Notes: a model not told the origin generated them from the letters alone. A stretch of DNA of 64,000 nucleotides from Patulibacter minatonensis DSM 18081 (GCF_000519325.1 NZ_KI912613.1:1099369-1163368); one strand, 5' to 3'. Shown: positions 52,306-62,072, counted from the first letter of the stretch. A program made the numbers and translations.

Positions 52306-55293
52306 TCACCCCGACCGCCGCAGCTCCCCGGCGGCGCGGGCCACCGCGTCGATCCGCTCCGCCCACTCCGTCAGCCCGTCGAGGACCGCCGCCTCGACCG
52401 ACTCGGCCGCCACCGCGACCGCCGTCGCGCCGACCATGCGCGCGGCGCTGCCCATCCGGTGGGCGACCGTCCGCGCAGCCTCCTCGTCGGCCGCGGTGCG
52501 CGCGGCGACCAGCGCGTCCAGGTCGTCGGGGAGCGACCCGCGGTACGTCGCGAGGATGTCGGCGCCCAGCTCGGGATCCCCGCCGGTGAGCTCGTCGAGC
52601 GCGGACCGGTCGATCGCGGGGAGGCCCTGGGGCCGGTCGCCGGCCCCGGTGGGCGCTCCCGCGCCGTCCCTGTCCGCCGTCGCCGCCCCGACGGTGCCCG
52701 GCCCGACCGCACCGGCCTCCCAGTCGACGTGCGGCAGCCGGAGGCGCAGCGTCGTCGCGAGGACCGCGATCGTCGTCGGCTTCGTGACCAGGCCGTCCAT
52801 GCCGGCCTCGCGGCAGCGGGACTCCTCGCCGCGGACGGCGCTGGCGGTCAGCGCCAGGATCGGCGTGCGGGGGAGGTCGTGCGCGGCCTCGTACGCGCGC
52901 AGGCGCGTCGCCAGGGCGTAGCCGTCGGTGCCGGGCAGCTGGATGTCCGTGAAGACGAGCCCGTAGCGCTCCTCCGCGAACCGCGCCTGCGCCTCGTCGG
53001 CGTCGGCGGCCACGTCGACCACCGCGCCCGCGGCCTCCACCTGCGCCGCGAGCACCGCGCGGTTGACGGGGTGGTCCTCGACGAGCAGCACGAGGCTCCC
53101 CTCCGCGATCGCGGCCTCCCGCGTCGGGCGCGGGCGGAGCACGAGGTCCTGCGCGTCGGCCGGGCCCACGACGAGGAGCGCGGACTCCTCCGCGGTCGGC
53201 AGCCCGAGCGCGACGCGCATCGTCGTGCCCTCCCCGAGCGTGCTCTCCATGGTCAGCGTGCCGCCCATCGCGTCGACGAGCTGCAGCGAGATCACGAGCC
53301 CGAGGCCGGTGCCGTCGCTGCGCCGCGCGGTGTCGGTGCTCGCCTGCGTGAACGGGGAGAACAGGCGCTCCTGGTCCTCCGGCGCGATCCCGATGCCGGT
53401 GTCCCGCACGCGCAGCTCGACGGCCTGCGTGCCGTCGGCCGCGACCGTTCCGCCCCGCAGCGCGACGCGGACCCCGCCGTCGGTCGTGAACTTCAGGGCG
53501 TTGCCGACGAGGTTGCCGAGCACCTGGCGCAGCCGGACGGCGTCGACCACGTGCGCGGGGGCGACGTCGTCGTCGATCTGCGCCCGGAGCTCCAGGCCCT
53601 TGCGGCGGGCGGTGTGCTCGTGCTGGGCGACGAGCTCGCGGACGAGCCGCGGCAGCGACGTGGGGGCGGGGTCGAGCTCCAGGTGGCCGGACTCGATCTT
53701 CGAGAAGTCCAGCACGTCGCCGATCACCGCCAGCAGCGCGTGCGCGGAGCGGGAGGCGACCTCCACGCGCTCCCGCTGGCGGGTCTCGAGCTCGCCGAGC
53801 GCCAGGACCTCCAGCGTGCCGGTGACCGCCACCAGGGGCGTGCGCAGCTCGTGGCTCATCATCGCCAGGAACGCCGACTTCGCCCGGTCGGCGCCCTCCG
53901 CGGCCTCGCGCGCCCGGAGGAGGTCGGCCTCGAGCGCCTTCTGCTCGGAGATGTCCGCGACGTACCCGTAGAGGTCCGCCGACCCGTCGCCCGAGGTGCG
54001 GACGAGGGCGTGGCCGTGCATCCAGGCGGTCCGCCCGTCGGGGGCGCGGATCCGGTACTCGTGCTCCCACGTCCCGTCGCGGGTGCGGGCCCGCAGCAGC
54101 GAGTCGAGCCACGCACCCCGGTCCTCGGCGAGCACGGCGCGCGAGACCGCGGGGAAGTCGACGCCGTCGTCGCCGGCGATGCCGTGGACGCTGGCGTCGC
54201 GGCTGGCGAAGCGGACGGAGAGCGCGGCGTCGCGGTCGACGTGGAAGTGGAAGACGGACCCGGGGACGCGGTCCGCGATCGTCTGCAGCCGGCGGCGCGC
54301 CTCGATCGCCTCCCGCTCCACCCGCTGGCGGCCGTGGAGCTCGCGCTGCACCGCCGCGGTCATCTCGTCGAAGTCGCCGGCGAGCTGCCGGAGCTCCCGC
54401 ACGCCGCCCTCGGGGGCCCGCGCGCTCCAGTCGCCGCCGCGGATCCGGCGCGTCACCGCCGCGAGGCGCTCCAGCGGCCGCACGACCGACCGGGTCGCGA
54501 CCGTCAGGAGCAGGGCGAGCACCAGGCCGAGCGCCCCGAGGAACACCGACTGCGCGACGAGCAGCCGGTCCGTCCGCCGCTGAAGCACGTCGACCCGTCG
54601 GGACGTCCGCCGGTCGACGAGGGCGGAGAAGCGCTCGATCGCGGCCATGATCCGGCGCTTCTCGGCGTGGTACGCCCCGTCGACGAGGCGTCGGTACTCC
54701 GGGCCGACGCGCCGCAGGTAGCCGTCGCCGGTGCCGTCCGCGGCGAGGCGCTCCGCGGCGTCCATGCTGCGGACCTCGACGACCGCGAGCCGGTCGGAGA
54801 CCCGCAGCGCCTCGTCGAGCGCCTCGAAGTCGGTGGGCGAGAACCGCGCCCGGCGCATCAGCTCCGGCAGCGACACCGCCGGGCCCGTGCGGACGCCGCC
54901 GTAGCCGTCGGCGAGGACGCGGTCCCAGAACGAGCTGTCGTAGTCGACCGGCCGCGGCGCGGTGCCGCGACGGATCTGCAGGATGCGGTCGTAGTACGTG
55001 CGGTAGACGGGGTCGCCCGTGGTGACGGCCAGCCGGACCATGCGCGTGAGGTCGTTGCTGCTCTGGCGCACCTGGTCGGCGAGCCGGAACGACGTCACGC
55101 GGCCACGCTCCGCGTCGCTGCGGTCCGTGGCGGTCGACAGCTGCACGACGGTGACCCCGAACAGGAGGACCGCCAGCACGAGGACGACCGCCAGGAGCGC
55201 GCCGAGGGCCTGCCGCAGCGACGGCGAGCGTCGCGGGGGCTCGGGCGCAGGGGACGACCCGCCGCGGTGGGGGGTCGCGGCGCCGCCCCCCAT
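52306..55293 (-). CDS. Hybrid sensor histidine kinase with REC and HPt
   Basis: 995 residues. TM helix 29-50, an extracytoplasmic sensor (about 55-240, helical, with many Arg/Asp), a second TM (245-268), HAMP (about 270-322), PAS/PAC (about 335-455), HisKA with phospho-His H481 in MSHELRTPL, HATPase with GNLVGNALKF, DTGIGIAPEDQ and GTGLGL, REC with phospho-Asp D783 (FTDIQLPG) and K838, and an HPt domain with H945 in AHRMGSAARM. This is a four-step phosphorelay in one chain, like BvgS/EvgS. Third gene of the unit MalT-type regulator, response regulator, kinase. Confidence 0.94.
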   Translation of the reverse strand: MGGGAATPHRGGSSPAPEPPRRSPSLRQALGALLAVVLVLAVLLFGVTVVQLSTATDRSDAERGRVTSFRLADQVRQSSNDLTRMVRLAVTTGDPVYRTYYDRILQIRRGTAPRPVDYDSSFWDRVLADGYGGVRTGPAVSLPELMRRARFSPTDFEALDEALRVSDRLAVVEVRSMDAAERLAADGTGDGYLRRVGPEYRRLVDGAYHAEKRRIMAAIERFSALVDRRTSRRVDVLQRRTDRLLVAQSVFLGALGLVLALLLTVATRSVVRPLERLAAVTRRIRGGDWSARAPEGGVRELRQLAGDFDEMTAAVQRELHGRQRVEREAIEARRRLQTIADRVPGSVFHFHVDRDAALSVRFASRDASVHGIAGDDGVDFPAVSRAVLAEDRGAWLDSLLRARTRDGTWEHEYRIRAPDGRTAWMHGHALVRTSGDGSADLYGYVADISEQKALEADLLRAREAAEGADRAKSAFLAMMSHELRTPLVAVTGTLEVLALGELETRQRERVEVASRSAHALLAVIGDVLDFSKIESGHLELDPAPTSLPRLVRELVAQHEHTARRKGLELRAQIDDDVAPAHVVDAVRLRQVLGNLVGNALKFTTDGGVRVALRGGTVAADGTQAVELRVRDTGIGIAPEDQERLFSPFTQASTDTARRSDGTGLGLVISLQLVDAMGGTLTMESTLGEGTTMRVALGLPTAEESALLVVGPADAQDLVLRPRPTREAAIAEGSLVLLVEDHPVNRAVLAAQVEAAGAVVDVAADADEAQARFAEERYGLVFTDIQLPGTDGYALATRLRAYEAAHDLPRTPILALTASAVRGEESRCREAGMDGLVTKPTTIAVLATTLRLRLPHVDWEAGAVGPGTVGAATADRDGAGAPTGAGDRPQGLPAIDRSALDELTGGDPELGADILATYRGSLPDDLDALVAARTAADEEAARTVAHRMGSAARMVGATAVAVAAESVEAAVLDGLTEWAERIDAVARAAGELRRSG

Positions 55294-55294
55294 C

Positions 55295-55678
55295 TCAGGT
55301 CGGCTGCAGGACGCCCAGCAGGCGGCGCGCCGTCAGCGGCTTGCGCACCGCCCCGAGCACGGTCAGCCCGTCCGCGCGCGCCCGGTCCTCGGCCTGCGAC
55401 AGCACCTCGGCGGACAGGCCGCTGGCGATCACGATCGACGGGCCGTCGGCGCGCAGCGCGACGAGCCGCAGCAGCTCGACGCCGTCCATCCCGGGCATGT
55501 CGAGGTCGCAGACGAGGACGTCGCCGACGTGGAGCTCGTCGAGCCGCTGCAGCGCGGCCTCGCCGTCCTCGGCCTCCAGCACGGAGCCGACGCCGAGGTT
55601 CGACAGGATCTGCCGGATCGTCCTGCGCTGGAACTCGTGGTCCTCGACGACGAGCACGGTGCGTTCCGCGAGTCTCAT
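55295..55678 (-). CDS. Stand-alone response regulator receiver
   Basis: 127 residues, one CheY-like domain: VLVVEDHEFQRRTI (acidic pocket), D58 in CDLDMPGMDG as phospho-acceptor, and the conserved Lys in AVRKPLTARR. No output domain. The ATG overlaps the stop of the MalT-type gene (ATGA), and the stop is two bases from the kinase start, so all three are translated together. It probably shuttles phosphate between the hybrid kinase and another regulator. Confidence 0.92.
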   Translation of the reverse strand: MRLAERTVLVVEDHEFQRRTIRQILSNLGVGSVLEAEDGEAALQRLDELHVGDVLVCDLDMPGMDGVELLRLVALRADGPSIVIASGLSAEVLSQAEDRARADGLTVLGAVRKPLTARRLLGVLQPT

Positions 55679-58053
55679 GGGCGGTCCCTCCCGGGATCCT
55701 GCTGGTGGTCGCGACCGTTCCCGGAGGACCCACCGAGGAGTCCGAGGGCCCGGCCGCGCTGCACGGCCTCCTCCCGCGACGCGACGCCGAGCTTGGCGTA
55801 CAGCGACCGGGTGTGGGTCTTGATCGTGTTGCGACTGATGTAGAGGCTGTCGGCGAGCTCGCGGAGGCTGCCGGACCCGGCGAGCGCGCGGAGCACCCCG
55901 ACCTCGCGGGCGCTGAGCTCCTCGACCCCCGGGACGCCCGCCAGCCCTTGGCCGGGCGTGCCGCCGACCTGGGCCAGCACGCGTTCGAGCTCGCGCGGCA
56001 GGGCGCCGGCGTCGCGGGCGTCCGCGATGCGGCGGAGCCCGCGCTCGGCGGCGCTCCGGGCGGAGTCGGGATCGCCGTCCGCCGCGTGGGCGCGGGCGAG
56101 CTCCAGGAGCACGGCGGGGACCATCAGCGAGGAGTCGCGCCACCCGCGCACGAGCTCGAGCGCCGCGGTGCAGACGGCGACGGCGTCCGCAGGCCGGCCG
56201 GCGAGCGTCGCCGCACGGGCCTGGGCGCAGGCGACCGGCAGTGCGTGGGGCGCGCGGCGCAGCGGCCCGTCGTCGCGACCGAGCACCGCCGACGCCGCCT
56301 GGGCCTCGGCCTCGCCGAGGTCGCCGCGCCCCGCGGCCTCCAGGGCGAGCACGGCCTGCGGCAGGTAGTCGACGAGCGGCAGGCCTGCCGCGGGGAGCTG
56401 GACGTGCGCCCGGCGCGCGCGCTCCGCGAGGGCGACGGCCTCGGCGCCGCGGCCGGCCACGTGGGCGTGCCAGGCGGCGAGGGCCTCGACCGCCGAGCGC
56501 ACCGGCGCACCGGGGGGAAGGGCCTCGAGCGCCCGCTCCGCGGCGGCCGACGCGGCGCCCAGGTCGTCGAAGCAGACGAGGGCGGCGGCCCATTCCGCGG
56601 CGAGGTCGAAGGACGCCGTGCCGTCGGGCATCGGGCCGACCCAGCCGCCGCGGCCGCCGTCGTCGAGCCACGCGTCGCGGCCGTCGCGGTCGCCGTCCAG
56701 CGCGGCCAGGAGCGCCGCCACGAAGCAGAGCCGCGGATCGGTGCGCACGACGTCCGGCGGGAACTTCACCATCCAGTCGCGTGCGCGGCCCCCGAGGGCG
56801 CCGGACTGCACGAAGCGGATCGAGTGGCAGGTCAGGAGCTCGGCGGCGAGGTCCCACTCGCGGGCCTCGAGGTAGTGGTGCATCGCCTCGTAGAGCTCGC
56901 TCTCGCCGCCCTCCGTCTCGAACCACTCGCCGGCCCGCACGTGGAGCTCGCGCGCCCGGGCCGGGTCCTCGGTGAGCAGGCGGCTGCGCAGCACGTCGCG
57001 CATCAGGTGGTGGCTGCGGAACCACGTCCGGGTGCCGTCGAGCGGGGTCAGGAGCAGCGAGGTCCGGGTCAGCGTCCGGAAGGCGCCCCGGGTCTCCTCG
57101 TCGTCGCCGAGCAGGCGCACGCAGAGGTCGACCGTGAAGCGGTTCAGGACCGCGGTCTCGCGGACGAACCGGCGCTCCGCCGGCGGCCAGGCGCGCAGGA
57201 CCTCGTCGGCCAGGTCGCCGAAGAGCTCCTCGTCGCGCTCGTGCAGGCGCTCCATCACGTTCGCGACCGAGTCGCCCATCCGGAGCCGGAGCGCCGCGAG
57301 GTAGAGCGCGGCGGGCCAGCCCTCGATGCGGCCGTCGAGGATCGCGACGTCGTCCGGGCCGAGCTCGAGCCCGAGCCCGTCGCGGAGGAACCGGCCGGCC
57401 TCGTCGGTGCCGAAGCGGAGGTCCTCGGTGCGGACGTCGAGGAGCTCGCCGTGGATCCGCATCCGCCGCAGCGACTCGAGCGCCGGGTCGCGGCGGGTGG
57501 CGATCAGGACGGCGTGCGTGCTCGGCAGCCGACCGAGCACCCAGTCGAGGCTGTCGCGGGCGCGCCGGTCGTCGAGGACGAGGTGGAGGTCGTCGAGGAT
57601 CAGCGCGAGCGGTCCGGCGGACTCCAGGACGTCGAGGACGGGCACGAGGACGTCGTCGCGGAGGTCGGCGTCCGGGGACTCCGCGGCCTCCATCGCCTGG
57701 TCCAGCGCGTCGCCCACGAGCGGCCGGAGCGCGGCGAGGATCGCCGACCAGAGCCGCACGCCGGCGTCGTCGGGGTCGAGCGACACCCACGCGACGCGGT
57801 GCGGGCCGGGGTCGGACGGGTCGCCCTCGACCGCGCGGTCGGCCCACTGGGACAGCAGCGTGCTCTTGCCGAACCCCGCGGGCGCGTCGACGACGACGAC
57901 GCGTGCGCCGCTGCGGTCGATGGCGTCGAGCAGCGCGCCGCGCTCGACGTGCTCCGAGCGGACCTCGGGACGGTGGAACTTGGTCTGGGGGAAGACCGCA
58001 CCGCGCAGGACCGGCGGGGGCGGGCCGCTCCCGGTCTGGGAGGCCGTGGACAC
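55675..58053 (-). CDS. MalT-type LuxR transcriptional activator
   Basis: 792 residues from GTG 58053. N-terminal TKFHRPEVRSEHVERGALLD, Walker A VDAPAGFGKSTLLSQW, Walker B PLALILDDLHLV, sensor strand VLIATRRDPAL, and long TPR-like helices (about 400-690). C-terminal LuxR helix-turn-helix: LSAREVGVLRALAGSGSLRE, LADSLYISRNTIKTHTRSLY, AKLGVASREEA. An ATP-dependent activator that would bind an inducer. Divergent from the NCS1 permease, whose promoter is the obvious target; followed by a response regulator and a hybrid kinase. Confidence 0.93.
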   Translation of the reverse strand: MSTASQTGSGPPPPVLRGAVFPQTKFHRPEVRSEHVERGALLDAIDRSGARVVVVDAPAGFGKSTLLSQWADRAVEGDPSDPGPHRVAWVSLDPDDAGVRLWSAILAALRPLVGDALDQAMEAAESPDADLRDDVLVPVLDVLESAGPLALILDDLHLVLDDRRARDSLDWVLGRLPSTHAVLIATRRDPALESLRRMRIHGELLDVRTEDLRFGTDEAGRFLRDGLGLELGPDDVAILDGRIEGWPAALYLAALRLRMGDSVANVMERLHERDEELFGDLADEVLRAWPPAERRFVRETAVLNRFTVDLCVRLLGDDEETRGAFRTLTRTSLLLTPLDGTRTWFRSHHLMRDVLRSRLLTEDPARARELHVRAGEWFETEGGESELYEAMHHYLEAREWDLAAELLTCHSIRFVQSGALGGRARDWMVKFPPDVVRTDPRLCFVAALLAALDGDRDGRDAWLDDGGRGGWVGPMPDGTASFDLAAEWAAALVCFDDLGAASAAAERALEALPPGAPVRSAVEALAAWHAHVAGRGAEAVALAERARRAHVQLPAAGLPLVDYLPQAVLALEAAGRGDLGEAEAQAASAVLGRDDGPLRRAPHALPVACAQARAATLAGRPADAVAVCTAALELVRGWRDSSLMVPAVLLELARAHAADGDPDSARSAAERGLRRIADARDAGALPRELERVLAQVGGTPGQGLAGVPGVEELSAREVGVLRALAGSGSLRELADSLYISRNTIKTHTRSLYAKLGVASREEAVQRGRALGLLGGSSGNGRDHQQDPGRDRP

Positions 58054-58308
58054 CGCGGCCCATGGTCCCTGAGCCGGAGGGTCACCACAAGGTCGGTGTC
58101 CCGAACCACCCGGGGTGATCCCGGTGCGGGGCGATGCGGGCTCACCCCTCCCGCCCGCACCGTCCTCCTCGTTCCCCGGAACGCCCGGCCCGTCGCTCCG
58201 GCGCGCCGGACCATCCCTCCGCCGGCCCCGGCCGGCACGCGTCGCCACGGCCCCGCCCGTCGGCGGGCGGGGCCCGCGACGACCCCACCCCGAACCCCGA
58301 GGATCCTC
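58054..58308. promoter_or_regulatory. Divergent region with CACCC-N-GGGTG palindrome
   Basis: Between the MalT-type gene and the permease gene. CACCCGGGGTG (58107-58117) is a perfect 11-bp palindrome about 54 bases before the minus-strand start. A GGGGTGAGCC half-site (minus strand, 58148-58139) resembles one arm of the GGGGTG-N8-CACCCC operator at 11091. No other signal recognised. Confidence 0.5.
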
Positions 58309-60033
58309 ATGAACCCCCGCACCGTGCCCCTGCAGGCCGACCCGCCAGACCTCGAGACCCCGCCCACCGACCCCGGTCGCGACGCGAAGGCCGCGAAGGC
58401 CACGAGCGAGATGCTCGAGGACTACTCGCTGCGCTACGCCCCGACGACCTACCGGAAGTGGACCGAGTTCCAGGTCGCGAACACCTCGCTCGGCGGCATC
58501 GCCTACCTGGCCGACTTCGCGATCGGCGCGTCGCTCGCCATCACCTTCGGCTTCAACAACGCCCTCGTCGCGATCCTCCTGGCCGCGACGGTCATCTTCC
58601 TCACGTCGTTCCCGATCGCCTACTACTCGGCGAAGTACTCGATCGACATGGACCTCATCACCCGCGGCGCCGGCTTCGGCTACTACGGGGCGACGATCAC
58701 GTCGCTGATCTACGCGAGCTTCACCTTCATCTTCTTCGCGCTCGAGGGGTCGATCATGGCCCAGGGCCTGCAGGCCGGGCTCGGGATCCCCCTCTGGCTC
58801 GGCTACGGGGTCTCGGCGCTGATGATCCCGCCGCTCGTCGTCTTCGGGATGACGCTCCTGTCGAAGCTGCAGATGTGGACGCAGCCGCTCTGGCTCATCG
58901 GCATGTTCCTGCCGTTCATCGTCATCGCGATCCAGGACCCGGGCGCGTACAACGCGTGGACGTCCTTCGCGGGCGACGGCGGCACCTCGACCGCCCTGAA
59001 CTTCGTCTCCGTCGGCGCCGGCGCCGGCATCGCACTGTCCCTGATCGCCCAGATCGGCGAGCAGGTCGACTACCTCCGCTTCATGCCGGAGAAGACCGAG
59101 AAGAACACCGTCAAGTGGTGGGCCGCGGTCGTCGCCGCCGGCCCGGGCTGGGTGATCCTCGGCGCGATCAAGCAGCTCGGCGGCGCGTTCCTCGCCTTCT
59201 TCATCATCAGCAACCTCGACAAGGGCGTCGACCTCGCCGGCCAGCCCGTCGAGCAGTTCCTCGCCGGCTTCGACCAGTTCATGCCCTACGGCCTGGCGCT
59301 CGGCATCGCCGTCTTCTTCGTCGTGCTGTCGCAGGTGAAGATCAACGTCACGAACGCCTACTCCGGCTCGCTGCGGTGGACGAACTTCTTCTCCTCCGCG
59401 TTCAAGTGGTACCCGGGCCGCATCTGGTTCGTCTTCTTCAACGTCGGCATCGCGCTGGTCCTGATGGAGGCGAACATGTTCAGCTTCCTGAACGACCTGC
59501 TCGCCTTCTACTCGAACATCGCGATCGCCTGGATCGGCGCCGTCGTGGCCGATCTCGTGATCAACAAGCCGCTCCTGAAGACGAGCCCGTCGTTCGTCGA
59601 GTTCAAGCGGGCCCACCTCTACAAGTTCAACCCGGTCGGCTTCGGCGCGATGACCGTGGCGTCCGTGATCTCGATCGTCGCCTACTTCGGGGCCTTCGGC
59701 GAGACCCTCGACGCCTGGTCGCCGTTCCTGGCGATCGTCATCGCCATGATCCTGTCGCCGGTCCTCTCGGTCCTCACGAAGGGCAAGTGGTACATCGCCC
59801 GCACGCCCGAGATCGACCCCGCCGAGCGCTCCACCGACACCGCCGTGTGCTCGGTCTGCGACCAGGCCTACGAGCTGCCCGACACCGCGAGCTGCCCGTT
59901 CCACGCCGGCACGATCTGCAGCCTCTGCTGCACCCTCGAGAAGTCCTGCGCCGACATGTGCAAGGTCGGGGTCCCCGGCATCGTCGGCAACGAGGAGCCG
60001 ATGACGGGGCTCGCGCTGCCGATGGCGAAGTAG
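58309..60033 (+). CDS. NCS1-type permease with C-terminal Cys-rich tail
   Basis: 574 residues. About 12 TM segments; 'YRKWTEFQVANTSLGGIAYLAD' cut at FQVANTS is the NCS1 start, and GAGFGYYGATI, PGWVILGAIKQLGG, LSQVKINVTNAYSGSL match cytosine/purine/hydantoin permeases. The C-terminal 65 residues are soluble and Cys-rich: CSVCDQAYELPD, CPFHAG, CSLCCTLEKSCADMC, about nine Cys plus one His, probably a metal-binding module. Related Cys-rich modules occur between transporter and kinase parts of sensor proteins. Here the permease is divergent from a MalT-type regulator, response regulator and hybrid kinase. Substrate unknown. Confidence 0.88.
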   Translation: MNPRTVPLQADPPDLETPPTDPGRDAKAAKATSEMLEDYSLRYAPTTYRKWTEFQVANTSLGGIAYLADFAIGASLAITFGFNNALVAILLAATVIFLTSFPIAYYSAKYSIDMDLITRGAGFGYYGATITSLIYASFTFIFFALEGSIMAQGLQAGLGIPLWLGYGVSALMIPPLVVFGMTLLSKLQMWTQPLWLIGMFLPFIVIAIQDPGAYNAWTSFAGDGGTSTALNFVSVGAGAGIALSLIAQIGEQVDYLRFMPEKTEKNTVKWWAAVVAAGPGWVILGAIKQLGGAFLAFFIISNLDKGVDLAGQPVEQFLAGFDQFMPYGLALGIAVFFVVLSQVKINVTNAYSGSLRWTNFFSSAFKWYPGRIWFVFFNVGIALVLMEANMFSFLNDLLAFYSNIAIAWIGAVVADLVINKPLLKTSPSFVEFKRAHLYKFNPVGFGAMTVASVISIVAYFGAFGETLDAWSPFLAIVIAMILSPVLSVLTKGKWYIARTPEIDPAERSTDTAVCSVCDQAYELPDTASCPFHAGTICSLCCTLEKSCADMCKVGVPGIVGNEEPMTGLALPMAK

Positions 60034-60042
60034 GAGCGCACC

Positions 60043-60072
60043 GGCCGCCACCGCCCCTCCTCGGTGGCGGCC
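60043..60072 (+). terminator. 11-bp stem after NCS1 permease
   Basis: GGCCGCCACCG / CGGTGGCGGCC with an 8-base loop, starting 9 bases after the stop, with outer GAGCGC/GCGCTC pairing. Confidence 0.8.
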
Positions 60073-60232
60073 GCAGCGCTCGGCACGACTCGCCGGCACT
60101 GGATCGTCCGTCCGTCCGCGTCCCGGACCGCTGACCGCTCCGGCGAACCATCGCTCGGGTAGTCTGCGGCCGCGTTCTTCCCCGGGACGATCAGCCCACC
60201 GGCCGACCACGGCCCGCCCTGAGGACGAACCC

Positions 60233-62026
60233 ATGCAGCACCCACGCTTCGGCACCCGCGGTCGCCTCGCGCTCGCGACCACCGCGACCGCCCTCGTCCT
60301 CGCCGGCTGCGGCGGCGGCTCGGACGGGCTACCGAAGCCCGTCGCCGGCGGCAAGGGCAAGCCGCAGATCGGTGCCACCGACGGCTTCACCGCGAAGAAG
60401 AGCCTGGTGAAGTCCGGGACCAGCGCGGCCGACGGTGGCGACGAGGGTGCGTACGAGCCGACCGGCGAGATCGTCGCCGACAGCGGCTTCCGCCCCGAGA
60501 CGGACGGCTTCTCGTTCGAGAACTACGGCAACGACGTCCAGCCCGACAACCTCGAGCCCGCGAACGTCCAGACGCTGTTCGGCGACATCGTCTGCCTCCC
60601 GGGGTCGGAGGACGACTGCCAGCTCACGCCGGCCGCGAAGACCTGGATGGAGAACCAGAACGAGGCGATGGCGGGCGGACACTGCGAGGGCTTCTCCGTC
60701 CTGGCCCTGCGGATGTTCGGCAAGAAAATCGACCCGGAGGAGTTCGGCGACAAGACCCCGGTGAACCTCGACGTCGTCGGCAACAACGCGCTGCAGTCGT
60801 CGATCGCCGAGCACTTCACCTACCAGTCGCTGCCGCCGATCCTCGACGCCCGCGTCAAGGGCACGCCCACCCAGGTCCTGCAGCGGCTCGAGAAGGCGTT
60901 GAACAGCGGCGACGAGCTCTACACGCTCGGCATCTACAAGAGCGACTTCACCGGCGGGCACGCGATCACGCCGTTCGCGATCGAGGACAAGGGCGACGGG
61001 CAGTACGCGATCCTCGTCTACGACAACAACTTCCCGGGGGTCACGCGCGCGGTCGAGGTGGACGCGAACGAGGACAGCTGGAGCTACGTCGGCGGCACGA
61101 ACCCGGACAACCTCGGCGAGGTCTACGAGGGCGACGCGAAGACCGGAACGCTCGAGCTCGACCCGACGCTGCCGGGCGAGGACCAGTCCCCGTGCCCGTT
61201 CTGCTCCGCGTCGGGCGAGAGCGAGGAGGCCTCGGGCGACAAGGGCTCCGTCCTGCCGAAGGACGAGCGCTTCACGGAGCTGACGCTGCGCGGTGACGCG
61301 GGCAACCACCCGCACCTCGTGTTCACCGACGACGACGGGCGGCGCACCGGCATCGTGAACGGGAAGTTCCTCCAGGAGATCCCCGACGTCACGGTCGTGA
61401 AGTCCTACGCCGTCAAGAACTGGGACACCGCGCCGGAGCCGAAGTTCCGGCTGCCGCAGGGCAAGAACTACTCGATCACGGTCGACGGCTCGTCGCTGAA
61501 GAAGCCGACGAAGGCGAACATCAACCTCGTCGGCTCGGGCCTCGTGATCGACATCGACGCGGTCGAGATCGCGCCGGGCCAGCAGGACGAGATGGCGCTG
61601 CCGGGCGGCTACGGCATCACCTACCAGACGAACTCGAAGTCGGAGATCCCCCAGAGCCCCGAGTTCTACGCCGGGCTCGTCGAGGACGACGCGTCCCTGA
61701 ACTTCGCGGCGGCCGCTGTCGGGGTGAAGAGCGGCTCGACCGTCTCGTTCCTCATCGACCGCGAGAACCAGGCCGTGATCCTCGACAGCACCGGCAGCAC
61801 CGGCCTCCAGGGCCTGAAGCCGGAGTTCATCCTCCAGCTCGTCAAGGCCGACGCGAAGGGCCGGACGTCCTCCTGGCAGAAGCAGCTGAGCCTCGACGGC
61901 AAGAAGGAGGAGAAAGCCGGCTTCGAGTACGGGACCTCCCCGCGTGCCGGCAGGCCGCTGCCGATCGTGCTGCTCGACAAGGACGCGGAGGTGACGAGGA
62001 CGGTGACGGCGAAGCCGCAGGACTAG
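60233..62026 (+). CDS. Lipoprotein with possible papain-like domain
   Basis: 597 residues. Signal peptide LALATTATALVLAGCGGG with lipobox, then a Gly/Lys-rich linker. Between about 140 and 290 there is a Cys in GGHCEGFSVLALRMFG, a His in TGGHAITPFAIED and an Asp/Asn in LVYDNNFPG, in the order of a papain/transglutaminase-fold Cys-His-Asp triad. A CPFC pair follows (SPCPFCSAS), then a beta-rich C-terminal region (about 350-590) of Ig-like appearance. Not assigned to any named family. A TAGTCT box about 70 nt upstream leaves room for a leader. Probably surface-anchored. Confidence 0.75.
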   Translation: MQHPRFGTRGRLALATTATALVLAGCGGGSDGLPKPVAGGKGKPQIGATDGFTAKKSLVKSGTSAADGGDEGAYEPTGEIVADSGFRPETDGFSFENYGNDVQPDNLEPANVQTLFGDIVCLPGSEDDCQLTPAAKTWMENQNEAMAGGHCEGFSVLALRMFGKKIDPEEFGDKTPVNLDVVGNNALQSSIAEHFTYQSLPPILDARVKGTPTQVLQRLEKALNSGDELYTLGIYKSDFTGGHAITPFAIEDKGDGQYAILVYDNNFPGVTRAVEVDANEDSWSYVGGTNPDNLGEVYEGDAKTGTLELDPTLPGEDQSPCPFCSASGESEEASGDKGSVLPKDERFTELTLRGDAGNHPHLVFTDDDGRRTGIVNGKFLQEIPDVTVVKSYAVKNWDTAPEPKFRLPQGKNYSITVDGSSLKKPTKANINLVGSGLVIDIDAVEIAPGQQDEMALPGGYGITYQTNSKSEIPQSPEFYAGLVEDDASLNFAAAAVGVKSGSTVSFLIDRENQAVILDSTGSTGLQGLKPEFILQLVKADAKGRTSSWQKQLSLDGKKEEKAGFEYGTSPRAGRPLPIVLLDKDAEVTRTVTAKPQD

Positions 62027-62040
62027 CGCGGCCCGCAGCG

Positions 62041-62065
62041 GGGCGGGCCGGCGCCCGGCCCGCCC
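62041..62065. terminator. 11-bp bidirectional hairpin between convergent genes
   Basis: GGGCGGGCCGG-CGC-CCGGCCCGCCC, in the 46-bp space between the lipoprotein stop and the secreted protein stop; serves both strands. Confidence 0.7.
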
Positions 62066-62072
62066 AGCGGCC

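Noticed and set aside
52459-58308. Plus-strand frame continuous with the NCS1 permease through the kinase and regulator genes
   Set aside because: Upstream part is antisense to three genes with clear motifs; the permease starts at ATG 58309.
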